DNA of 64,000 bases from Trametopsis cervina. Lineage: Eukaryota > Basidiomycota > Agaricomycetes > Polyporales > Irpicaceae. The notes beneath the pieces were generated by a model. The model was not told the origin of the DNA. It made no database searches and saw nothing but the letters and a program-made list of their open reading frames with translations. The position numbers and the translations under genes were made by a program. Below, one piece after another: positions 56,008-64,000 of this stretch. Location of the stretch: contig MU278385.1 in the NCBI GenBank assembly GCA_022385755.1, forward strand, positions 82,976-146,975, in the 5' to 3' direction. Position 1 is the first letter of the stretch. Every line of letters begins with the position of its first letter.

Positions 56008-59000
56008 ATGAGCAACAATAAAAGAAAGTCAGGGTCTAAAATCCCACGAGGGTCCAACCCCAGGCAAGACGAAGGGACGCCGCCCGGAAATGTGGACCGA
56101 GCAGCGCCAACGCCGCAAGATCAGGGAGCGACCTACCAAACGGAGACAACGACCTCGGACCGAGCTGCGGGCGTCGAAGACGTAGACGACGAGGAGCCGC
56201 CGGCCCGCGAAGTCAACGCAGGACCCGTGACACGCAGCAGATCTAGAGCATCGTCCACCACCTCCGCGAACGAAGTCCAAGATCAACTCGTTCCCCGACT
56301 CCCTGGTGCTCGTGATAACGAGCCAAAGGGAAGGACAACTCCTAGGGCCCCCACACCACTACTTCAAGAACCTCGACGCCCCCATGCTCGTATAAACGAG
56401 AAGGGTGGTGAGGCCGGAAGCCGAGAGAGCAATGAGGGCAGGAGACGTGATCATGCTCGTGTCAACGAGCGCACCCACCGTGGCGAAGAGGCCGCTGAAG
56501 GGAGAAGGGACGACCCATTAGGGATTATACCTGTCCGCACACACCCTCTCAGCGAGCCACCGCCTGAAAACTCTCATCTCGACAACTCCCACGACCTCGA
56601 CGAGCTGTACTACGATCCTAACGACCCGGAAGACATCTTGTACCCGGAGGGAAGGGCCGACGATGTGGATCCAGCAGACTCTGCATCCCGGGCGGCTCGA
56701 TATAATCGAGCACAACCTCCTGAACTGGCTCGTTCATTAAACGAGCAACGTCGCACCCAACGGAAGGAGCGCACAATCAACGTGCTGCCCACCGTTGAGG
56801 AACAGGACGATTTCTCGACCTACCGACCATCTCCATCAATCGCTCACCTCATACAGCCTCGCCAAGTCTCTGCACTTGAAGTGCTACAGGAGGCACTGTC
56901 GAGCGGACACCGCAACCTCATTAGTGTCCGAGACGAGGTCGAGGCCATGCGCGCACGTCGACAAGAGGAGATCGAAGAAATTATGAAGCGCACGCAAGCC
57001 GACGAAGAGCGATTCCGCGCGATCACCGCTCAGCTCGTGGAATCGCAGCGCGACGTTATCCGAGGGTCAAGATACTTCAGCCAGAGCCCCCCGACTCCCG
57101 CATCCTTCGCCTTGAGGTCGGAATTCAACCCTGAAATCCCAGAAGAGCCCCCAAGGCATGGGAAGGACGAGAGGACGCGGCTGCGAGAAGCGGGTCTAAT
57201 CACCTCCAGTACAGAAGGATCCAGGGCACCACAGAGGTCTACCAGGCGGATCGCTACCGGAGGCAGGGGAAGTGGCGATGGAGGGTCGGATGACAGCGAC
57301 TCTGATGCACCAGGGGATCAATACCCCAGACGACCTCATAGGGCTCGAAGTATATCGAGCAATCAGGATCGAAGAGATGATCCGCCATTCCTATCTCAAG
57401 CAGGGACGCTAAGAACAGGCGTGAACACGAGATACATGGCACCAGCCACTACGCCTCAGGCCCCAAACCCATTCCTGAGCACTCTGGGCGAACAAGAGCA
57501 AGCAGAGCCCGACGCATACGAAGAGAGTACGCGGGAGTGGATTGCGAAAGTGTTCAAACAGGACCTCTCCGTTAATAGTGATGCCCTGCCTGTGCTTAAT
57601 CGTAATATTAAAGTGTCCACCCCGGAAGCATACGCAGGGGCGGACGATGTAGAGATCTTTAGTGAATGGGTCATCAACGTTAGCCGATTCTTCAGAATGA
57701 CACGCCTCGTTGGGCGATCAATGGACGAAGAACGAGTCATCGTACTCGGTGACCTACTGTCGAAGGAGGCGTTACATTGGTATAACGCGGAAGTTCGGGC
57801 ACCGGAGAGGCAACGTCATAAATGGACGCTGTTGGATGTCGTATACGCATTGCAAGAACGCTTCGTACACAAAGCCACCGCACAGCTAGCATCAGATAGA
57901 TTCGACCAAGTGCGGTTCCATGCGACCACGGGAGTCGCAGGACTATCCAACGAGCTTATCAAGCACGCCAGCCGCATGATCCAACCGCCAGACCCATACT
58001 CTATGAGGAGGCGGTTCATGAGTGCCCTCCCATCCAACGTGGCCCGACAACTGATACAAGTACACCGCCTTACGGCAGAAAACTCGACATACCGGAGGCT
58101 CCTTCATGGAGCCATTGAAGTCGAAAATGCGAACAGAGCACTCGAACTCTACCAACGACAACGCGATAATCAGGCTCGACCGGAGCACCCTCCATCGAAA
58201 AGGGAAAGCAACGCACCACGCGCGCGAGATCAACCCCTCGCTAGGACACAAGCCAACCCGCGTAATAATCGACGAGAAACTCGTGGTGACTCTGATACTC
58301 GGGATAGGGACAGGCGAGTACCTCCACCGCAAGCTCAAGCAACACTGTCAAACACGGGGGGACATGGCACGCCACGACGCCAACCAGCTGCAGCAAGTCC
58401 AGCGACGGACGAGACTCACATTCAATGCTACAACTGTCGGAACTTTGGTCACAAAGCGAACAACCCGAAGTGCCCACTATTTGGCAAACAGGGCATGCAT
58501 CGCATGGAGGATTGTCCTCATGCGGGAGCTGCTACCAGAGAGGAGCATTCTCAGAATGATAACCCCGCTCCACAGAGCGACGTCGAAGAAGCGGAGCCCC
58601 CATTGGAAGGCGAGCAGTATGACGGGGAGCATCCAGCCGAACGCTTCTCCGAGTACGCCCTCGATGAAGACGATGGCGAGGAGGAGGAGCTACACTTCCA
58701 TACCTTACGGGTCGACCACGCCGCGATGGACCTAGACAGGCTCGATGTGATCGAGCGCAGCGTAGATGATCGGCTTGAGTCATTCGAGCAGCAGGATCTT
58801 AGCGTAGTAGCCTACCTTGACACTCTCGCGAAGGATGTCAGCCGTCAAGTCGAGCGTATCATACGGTCCCACAGCCCCATACTTCCACTACCGCTGGTAT
58901 GCCCTCGTATAAGGACGGAGGGACGACTGTCCATATCCCCCGCCCCAGAACCTGTTAAACGGGCCGCGGGACAGCTCATTGACGTCCTGCAACTCCTCAT

Positions 59001-59898
59001 CCAACGGATACACGACCTACAGATTCATCAGCGACGCGTCCAAGTGCTCACTACATCCTCCACACCTTCGTTGACCGACATACGAGCGGAGGTCAGCAGG
59101 CAGACAGACATCGCACTCATGGAGTTGGACGCGTGGAGTGCGTCGTCCCAATCTGGGAACGACATCCCATCCCTGATATCTCGCCTACAGCAGGGGGCGA
59201 CAGATTCATCCCCGGCTGTTATGCGCGGCATGGAGCCAATCGCGCTGCATACGAGCGTAGCCCTTCGAGCCATGGATGCCGGCAACCAGCAGCGCAGCGC
59301 TATGCGCGTAACCTCGCAGTCCCAACCTCGGCCTGCACAAGCTTCCGCATGTACAACAATTACAGGTAGTCTGCAAGGACTGGCAGCGAAGATCCTCATT
59401 GACACTGGGTCATCCATTAACGCCGTCAGCCCTGCATTCGCTGCGCTCTCCCAAATTGAAGTGTTCCCACTTGAGAACCCCATTGGCTTGCAGCTAGGAT
59501 GCGTCGGCAGTCGATCCAAAATCAACTTCGGCACACAAGCTGCCCTCGTTGTGGCTGGCCACACGTATTCCACGTACTTTGACGTAGTGAATCTTGACCA
59601 CTACGACATTGTACTGGGCATTCCGTTCCTGACCGCACAGGACGCGACGTTGTCGTTCCGCCCACGTTCAGTGACCATCTCCGGGTCGCGTGTGCCCGTG
59701 CTTGGGGGGAGGGAGTATATCCCTGAATCAGGAAAAGCAAAGCCCGCGCACACACGAACTGCACCAGTAGGAACACGTATTGTACCATCTCGCCCAGCCA
59801 ACGCGATACAGAAGGCACCGCGCCATACAACCATACCTCCGACTACTCCAATGCTCGTTCCAAAACGAGCGCACAACGCCCCTCAGGCGCAGGAATGA
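56008..59898 (+). CDS. gag: Gag polyprotein with zinc knuckle and aspartic protease
   Basis: 1296 residues from ATG 56008. Residues 1-500 are charged and disordered, with a helical stretch near 290-350. The capsid-like Gag region runs from about 511 (WIAKVFKQDLSVN) to about 700 (NVARQLIQVHR). A CCHC-like zinc knuckle lies near 806 (C-Y-N-C-R-N-F-G-H-K) with extra Cys/His after it. Coiled or helical segments follow. The aspartic protease is at about 1130-1230 with the active site I-D-T-G-S-S and a GIPFL motif. The frame ends with a UGA at 59896. Placing the protease in the gag reading frame, ahead of that stop, means protease would be made without readthrough. Confidence 0.88.
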   Translation: MSNNKRKSGSKIPRGSNPRQDEGTPPGNVDRAAPTPQDQGATYQTETTTSDRAAGVEDVDDEEPPAREVNAGPVTRSRSRASSTTSANEVQDQLVPRLPGARDNEPKGRTTPRAPTPLLQEPRRPHARINEKGGEAGSRESNEGRRRDHARVNERTHRGEEAAEGRRDDPLGIIPVRTHPLSEPPPENSHLDNSHDLDELYYDPNDPEDILYPEGRADDVDPADSASRAARYNRAQPPELARSLNEQRRTQRKERTINVLPTVEEQDDFSTYRPSPSIAHLIQPRQVSALEVLQEALSSGHRNLISVRDEVEAMRARRQEEIEEIMKRTQADEERFRAITAQLVESQRDVIRGSRYFSQSPPTPASFALRSEFNPEIPEEPPRHGKDERTRLREAGLITSSTEGSRAPQRSTRRIATGGRGSGDGGSDDSDSDAPGDQYPRRPHRARSISSNQDRRDDPPFLSQAGTLRTGVNTRYMAPATTPQAPNPFLSTLGEQEQAEPDAYEESTREWIAKVFKQDLSVNSDALPVLNRNIKVSTPEAYAGADDVEIFSEWVINVSRFFRMTRLVGRSMDEERVIVLGDLLSKEALHWYNAEVRAPERQRHKWTLLDVVYALQERFVHKATAQLASDRFDQVRFHATTGVAGLSNELIKHASRMIQPPDPYSMRRRFMSALPSNVARQLIQVHRLTAENSTYRRLLHGAIEVENANRALELYQRQRDNQARPEHPPSKRESNAPRARDQPLARTQANPRNNRRETRGDSDTRDRDRRVPPPQAQATLSNTGGHGTPRRQPAAASPATDETHIQCYNCRNFGHKANNPKCPLFGKQGMHRMEDCPHAGAATREEHSQNDNPAPQSDVEEAEPPLEGEQYDGEHPAERFSEYALDEDDGEEEELHFHTLRVDHAAMDLDRLDVIERSVDDRLESFEQQDLSVVAYLDTLAKDVSRQVERIIRSHSPILPLPLVCPRIRTEGRLSISPAPEPVKRAAGQLIDVLQLLIQRIHDLQIHQRRVQVLTTSSTPSLTDIRAEVSRQTDIALMELDAWSASSQSGNDIPSLISRLQQGATDSSPAVMRGMEPIALHTSVALRAMDAGNQQRSAMRVTSQSQPRPAQASACTTITGSLQGLAAKILIDTGSSINAVSPAFAALSQIEVFPLENPIGLQLGCVGSRSKINFGTQAALVVAGHTYSTYFDVVNLDHYDIVLGIPFLTAQDATLSFRPRSVTISGSRVPVLGGREYIPESGKAKPAHTRTAPVGTRIVPSRPANAIQKAPRHTTIPPTTPMLVPKRAHNAPQAQE

Positions 59899-62800
59899 CT
59901 CGCAGGAGCCTATGCGGCACCCAGTGGATACTCGACCCACACATCAACTCGAGCCACATACAACTCATCAAAACACGCTCCGACTAAGGATATAAGTCAG
60001 AAAACGCCACCCTCAATACACCAGCTTCGAGAGCGATGGCACCAAAAGTACAAGGACATCATGTCGGGAGTACCGGAAGAACTTCTGCCATTTCGAGAAA
60101 TCAACCATAGTATCCCTCTAATCGACGAAAAGGTCGAGTACCGATACCACCTACCCAGATGCCCGGATTCATTAAAACCGCAATTAATGGAGAAGATCTC
60201 GAGATATGAGCGAGCAGGCTGGTGGGTATCAAAGAACGTCCCCCAGGCCATGCCCATGATGTGCATAGTTAAGAAGGATGGAAAACTACGTACAGTGTTC
60301 GATTGTAGGAAGCGAAATGAAAATACAATACATGATGTATCGCCATTCCCAGACCAGGAACAGATTAGGCTCGACGTCGCTCGAGCACCATTCCGGTCCA
60401 AGATAGATCTATCAGACGCCTACGAACAGATACGCATAGTGGAGGAGGACGTGTGGAAAACAGCCTTCGCAACCGTGTATGGCACCATGCTCAGCACGGT
60501 AATGCAGCAAGGCGACTGCAACGCCCCATCCACCTTTCAACGACTGATGACGTTTACTTTCCGAGAATGCATTGGTCGATACGCACATGTATACATGGAC
60601 GATATCTTTGTATACTCGAATTCTATCGAGGAACATGAGACACACCTTGGAAACATCTTCGAGATCCTCCGAAAGGCACACCTATACCTCAAGGAATCCA
60701 AGGTGCAACTATACGCAACGTCCATGGAGTGCCTTGGACATCTCATCGACGACAAAGGGCTGCACGCGGACGCAGATAAAATGAGCAAAGTTCGAAATTG
60801 GCGAACTCCTCGCGACTATGGTGACATACAAAGATTCCTAGGATTAGTACAATATCTAGCCAACTTCATGCCAGACGTCTCCATGTATACGGGACCGTTG
60901 GCAGAGATCACGCGCAACGGGCACCCATTCGAATGGAGACCGCTACACGACAAGTGCTTCGAAGCAATAAAAGCACTCGCGTGCCGCGTACCAATCTTGC
61001 AGCCAATCGATCCCACCACGGGAGTGACCATCTGGGTGATCTGTGACGCATCAATATACGGCGTAGGCGCAGTATATGGACAAGGGGAAAAATGGGAGAC
61101 TTGCCGTCCAGCGGGCTTCATGTCTAAGAAGTTCACAGTGGCGCAACACGCATACCGAGTCTTCGAATTGGAAACCATCGCTATACTGGAAGCGTTACTT
61201 AAATGGGAAGACAAACTGCTCGGATACGCCATATCCGTTGTGACAGATCATAAAGCACTAGAATTCTTCAAGACGCAAGGGCGCATGTCCCCCAGACAAA
61301 CTCGGTGGATGGAGTTTGTTGAAAGATTCGACTACCGCATTATATACGTGAAAGGACTCCTAAACATAGTATCCGATTGCTTTTCTCGCTACTTTGAGAA
61401 TGATCGTGATGGGGAGATACACGCTATAGATGACTACGTGAATGCAGACGCACGGCTTGACCCAGAAGGCGAAGAACTACCCCTTGAGCGTCGTCATGAG
61501 ATCAAGCGGTGGGGCCCCTACGCAGCCCGACTACAAAGCCAACGCATGATCACGGAGCAAGCCGAAGAGCGTACTAGAGAAGCGGAAGAGCTGTACGATA
61601 ATCGAGAAGATCCCATGCCCCTAGCCCCCGATGAACACAAACAGCCGCTACCGGACATGATCGGGACCTCCACAGAGTGGGAGGAAGAAATCCGATCCCG
61701 GTACGTCGAGGACGTACTTCTGAGCAAAGTGGCTCGTTCTATAAACGAGCACCCTACATTTACGGAACGGAAAGGCCTGATATACACAAAAAATCGGATC
61801 GGATCAGAGGTGCTGTGCCTTCCGCGAGCAAATCTGGGAAAAGGGACACTCACTGGACGAGTAATCAATGCGGCGCACTCAACCATTGGACACTTCGGCC
61901 ACCGAAAGACTGCAGACTACATTCGGAGGTGGTTCTGGTGGCCAGGGTTAGGCTCCGAGGTCGAGAAGTTCTGCTCGACCTGTGGGATTTGCCAGACGAC
62001 CAAATCGTCGACTCAGAAGCCCGCGGGACTATTGCATAGCCTCCCAATCCCACATAGACCGTGGTCATCCATTGCCATGGACTTCCTAGGACCCTTCCCG
62101 CGAAGTCAAGGGTTCGACTACCTATGGGTTGTGATATGTCGACTTACGGTACAAGTTCATCTGGTTCCTGTAACGACCAGAGTGTCAGCATCCGAGCTTG
62201 CAGGAATATACATCAAGGAGATCGTGCGACTACACGGCATCGCAGATTCAATCGTATCGGACCGCGACTCCAAATTCACGTCAAAATTCTGGCGCGAGAT
62301 ACATAGGCTGTTAGGCACCCGTCTCTTGATGTCCACGGCGTTCCACCCTCAAACAGATGGGGTAACGGAGCGAGCCAACCGATCCATAGCCCAAGTTCTA
62401 AGGGCAGTCATCCGCCCGGATCAGACAGACTGGGTGGAAAAACTCCCTCTCGTCGAGTTCGCCCTCAACTCCACTGTGAGCAGCACGACTGGATTCGCCC
62501 CATTCGAACTGAATGGGGGATACCTACTCTGTATGGTCACCGGAGTCCCAATCTCCGACATCCCTGGCGTAAAGCAGTTCGCTGTCCGCGTGCTCGAGAA
62601 TCTCGAGCTGGCTAGAGACCACATAATCGAAAGTCGGGTCTTCCAGACACACCATGCCAACGCACATCGACGCGACGAAAACGTCCGGCGAGGGAAGGAA
62701 GACCCTATCACTGAAGGAGATCAGGTGTATCTATCGACAGCGGACCTTCAACTACCGAAAGGGAGAGCCAAGAAGCTGCTCCCTAAGTTTATAGGACCAT

Positions 62801-63406
62801 ACAACGTCCTCAAGGCTTTCCCTCGTACCTCTACATACCAACTCGACCTTCCAGACGACCTGAAGGCTCGACGAATTTACGATAAGTTTCACATCAGCCG
62901 TCTCCGTCGCTATGAGGCCAACGATCACGCCCTGTTCCCTCACCGAGAAACACAAGTGTACTACGACCTTGGAAACCACGCATCCAAAGAATACTTGGTT
63001 GACGAGATCATTGCGCATACTAGGACGAGGAATGGGCTCAAATTCCACGTTCGATGGAACCTTGGAGATACTACATGGGAGCCACTCGACCACGTCAACA
63101 CCCTGTCCGCGCTGGATGAATACCTGGAGTTGCAGGGTGTGTCTGGCGTCGACGAGTTACGGTAGCCGCTCCCAATTATGCCGAACGTGAGTAGCGTCCG
63201 TACTGTACATAAAATATCCGAAAATGCTGCAAAGAAAAGAAGAAACACATCTCCCTATAACAAACCCCAGCAATAGATGAAAAACACGTAGCGTACGGCC
63301 ACAGGCCCGTAGATTAGATTCCCAGCCCCGTAGATAGCAACACTCATTATTATCACCGCGGAGCGCCCAAATAATCACCGTCAGCGCTCCCGCCGGTATT
63401 TTCTCG

Positions 63407-63442
<36 letters not shown>

Positions 63443-63565
63443 TTCTTTCTCGCATTCCCAACAACCCCGTGACGCCGGCACCTTCAGTCCCCGCGCCACT
63501 CTCTGGTCTTCAGCAGCCCACAACACACACATTCACCTCCCGTCTAGTGCTCGATCCTATCGAGC
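56308..63565. repeat. Dispersed micro-hairpin family, GCTCG(T/A)..(A/T)CGAGC
   Basis: Eleven short inverted repeats of 15-19 bp share the stem GCTCG/CGAGC with variable 3-6 base loops: 56308-56323, 56386-56400 (imperfect), 56455-56470, 56695-56711, 56728-56746, 57343-57360, 58740-58756, 59853-59870, 61732-61750, 62592-62608 and 63549-63565. Ten lie in gag/pol and the last just upstream of the right-edge gene. They are read in more than one codon phase, so the constraint or origin is at nucleic-acid level. Confidence 0.75.
60061..63165 (+). CDS. pol: Pol polyprotein: reverse transcriptase, RNase H, integrase, chromodomain
   Basis: The first ATG is 60061, but the same frame is open from the UGA at 59896 without another stop, so pol may be made by readthrough from gag. 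Counting from 60061: RT about 40-240 with VFDCRKRNE, FRSKIDLSDAYEQI and the catalytic Y-M-D-D (near 180); RNase H about 320-440 (ICDASIYGVGAVYG, TDHKALEFF). The integrase HHCC finger is near 600-645, and the DDE core lies at about 672 (MDFLGPF), 732 (SDRDSKF) and 770 (VTERAN). The chromodomain is at about 978-1033 (YLVDEIIAHTR..FHVRWNLGDTTWEPLDHV). All catalytic residues look intact. The chromodomain usually directs insertion to silent chromatin. Confidence 0.92.
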   Translation: MSGVPEELLPFREINHSIPLIDEKVEYRYHLPRCPDSLKPQLMEKISRYERAGWWVSKNVPQAMPMMCIVKKDGKLRTVFDCRKRNENTIHDVSPFPDQEQIRLDVARAPFRSKIDLSDAYEQIRIVEEDVWKTAFATVYGTMLSTVMQQGDCNAPSTFQRLMTFTFRECIGRYAHVYMDDIFVYSNSIEEHETHLGNIFEILRKAHLYLKESKVQLYATSMECLGHLIDDKGLHADADKMSKVRNWRTPRDYGDIQRFLGLVQYLANFMPDVSMYTGPLAEITRNGHPFEWRPLHDKCFEAIKALACRVPILQPIDPTTGVTIWVICDASIYGVGAVYGQGEKWETCRPAGFMSKKFTVAQHAYRVFELETIAILEALLKWEDKLLGYAISVVTDHKALEFFKTQGRMSPRQTRWMEFVERFDYRIIYVKGLLNIVSDCFSRYFENDRDGEIHAIDDYVNADARLDPEGEELPLERRHEIKRWGPYAARLQSQRMITEQAEERTREAEELYDNREDPMPLAPDEHKQPLPDMIGTSTEWEEEIRSRYVEDVLLSKVARSINEHPTFTERKGLIYTKNRIGSEVLCLPRANLGKGTLTGRVINAAHSTIGHFGHRKTADYIRRWFWWPGLGSEVEKFCSTCGICQTTKSSTQKPAGLLHSLPIPHRPWSSIAMDFLGPFPRSQGFDYLWVVICRLTVQVHLVPVTTRVSASELAGIYIKEIVRLHGIADSIVSDRDSKFTSKFWREIHRLLGTRLLMSTAFHPQTDGVTERANRSIAQVLRAVIRPDQTDWVEKLPLVEFALNSTVSSTTGFAPFELNGGYLLCMVTGVPISDIPGVKQFAVRVLENLELARDHIIESRVFQTHHANAHRRDENVRRGKEDPITEGDQVYLSTADLQLPKGRAKKLLPKFIGPYNVLKAFPRTSTYQLDLPDDLKARRIYDKFHISRLRRYEANDHALFPHRETQVYYDLGNHASKEYLVDEIIAHTRTRNGLKFHVRWNLGDTTWEPLDHVNTLSALDEYLELQGVSGVDELR

Positions 63566-63579
63566 CTCGCGATCTCCTT
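63169..63579. other. Region between pol and the right-edge gene, with (CT)n leader
   Basis: No LTR found. A CT microsatellite at about 63411-63439 lies upstream of the next start, the pyrimidine-rich leader type common in fungal promoters. One micro-hairpin occurs at 63549-63565. Confidence 0.6.
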
Positions 63580-64000
63580 ATGTATCCATACCGCCGCTCC
63601 TCTTACCGCCGTCGGGACACCCGCCGTAGCCGTTCTCTCTCCCGGACTCGCTCGCCTGCACCACCCGAGCCCCCTCGCGTCGAAAGTTGGAAGTACCACG
63701 CGGACGCGGGCATCGTGATGCATGGGGCGTCCTGCCAGCAGTGCGCGAACTGGCTGGGCCATCGAATGGCGTCGGAACGGGACCACACTTGGCACACCGC
63801 GCGTGACGAGGAGGAGGACGACTGGATGGACACCTTCACGAGCAAAGGGTTCATGTCGCCCTCGCAGGTCAAGGACCACGTTGACCGTGCACGCGCGGAA
63901 TGGGAGGACGAAGCTGCCGTGGTCGAGCGAGGACGCACCCGGCAACGATCCACCAGCCGCGTGAGCGACGCCCCCAGCGCGAAGAAACATGCTACCGCTG
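63580..64000 (+). CDS. Partial gene, Arg/Ser-rich N-terminus, runs off the right edge
   Basis: Open from ATG 63580 (Met-Tyr-Pro-Tyr-Arg-Arg-Ser-Ser) to base 64000 without a stop, 140 codons. The start is Arg/Ser-rich (YRRRDTRRSRSLSRTRSPAPPEPP). Next come a C-Q-Q-C pair with nearby His residues (MHGASCQQCANWLGHRM) and an acidic/helical segment (DEEEDDWMDTFTSKGFMSPSQVKDHVDRARAEWEDE, quoted in parts). The strong GC3 bias supports real coding. No family recognised; the SR-like start suggests an RNA-associated or nuclear protein. It could also belong to a repeat family. Confidence 0.5.
   Translation, partial: MYPYRRSSYRRRDTRRSRSLSRTRSPAPPEPPRVESWKYHADAGIVMHGASCQQCANWLGHRMASERDHTWHTARDEEEDDWMDTFTSKGFMSPSQVKDHVDRARAEWEDEAAVVERGRTRQRSTSRVSDAPSAKKHATA

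Larger units (their letters stand above)
55690..63240 (+). mobile_element. Ty3/gypsy chromovirus LTR retrotransposon, no 3' LTR found
   Basis: A 220-bp 5' LTR, a 98-bp leader, gag with protease, and pol with RT, RNase H, integrase and chromodomain follow in order. Domain order RT-RNaseH-IN places it in Ty3/gypsy (Metaviridae); the C-terminal chromodomain makes it a chromovirus. After the pol stop at 63165 no sequence resembling the LTR appears up to 64000, so the element is probably 3'-truncated or rearranged. The right boundary given is arbitrary; a purine-rich stretch at about 63227-63244 may be the polypurine tract. Confidence 0.85.

Noticed and set aside
63411..63439. CT microsatellite as a novel element
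   Set aside because: Ordinary pyrimidine-rich leader repeat common in fungal promoters.
63544..63990. Minus-strand open frame at the right edge
   Set aside because: The plus-strand frame starting at 63580 is open to the edge with SR-rich start and high GC3; the minus frame is its shadow.

Overview
The window looks like a chromosomal segment of a mushroom-forming basidiomycete (Agaricomycetes). The evidence is intron-dense genes with roughly 45-65 bp GT..AG introns, and transposon families typical of that group: KDZ with TET/JBP, Plavaka, hAT and a chromodomain Ty3/gypsy element. The species cannot be fixed from the sequence alone.

Left host block (1-15.8 kb): a nucleotidyltransferase-like/ankyrin protein running off the left edge (-), an unrecognised gene (+), the G-alpha exchange factor RIC8 (-), Mediator subunit MED10 (-), an unresolved stretch, SEC63 (-) and a coilin-like gene (+).

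Nested transposons (16.2-41.9 kb): a Plavaka-type (CACTA-related) element lies between the convergent coilin-like and phosphoglycerate-mutase-like genes. It has 15-bp perfect inverted ends at 16226 and 41925, a transposase gene (-) and a divergent DUF6532 gene (+). A second element of about 19.7 kb (16693-36357) sits inside an exon of the Plavaka transposase, flanked by the 8-bp duplication CGACGTCG. Removing the insert and one copy of the duplication restores the Plavaka frame. The insert carries a CxC2-type KDZ transposase, a TET/JBP-family 2-oxoglutarate/Fe(II) dioxygenase, a small protein ending in a SUMO-interacting-like motif and three unrecognised genes, in two divergent pairs plus a same-strand trio. 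Both ends are long arrays of degenerate repeats built on CGGCCG, each interrupted by an assembly gap. The KDZ-TET/JBP association in fungi is established; the precise nesting, the repeat architecture and the cargo genes are read here from sequence.

Right host block (42.3-53.5 kb): phosphoglycerate-mutase-like protein (-), Ste20/GCK-type kinase (-), a THOC5-like THO subunit (-) divergent from glucose-6-phosphate dehydrogenase (+), a DEDD 3'-5' exonuclease with a C-terminal zinc ribbon (-) and an unrecognised gene (+).

Second nest (54.5-63.2 kb): the C-terminal relic of another Plavaka transposase is cut by a hAT element, whose transposase gene is in turn cut by a Ty3/gypsy chromovirus. That element keeps a 5' LTR, gag with protease, and pol with chromodomain. 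Gag and pol share a frame separated by one UGA. No 3' LTR was found. A family of tiny hairpins (GCTCG..CGAGC) is scattered through the element. A partial gene with an Arg/Ser-rich start runs off the right edge.
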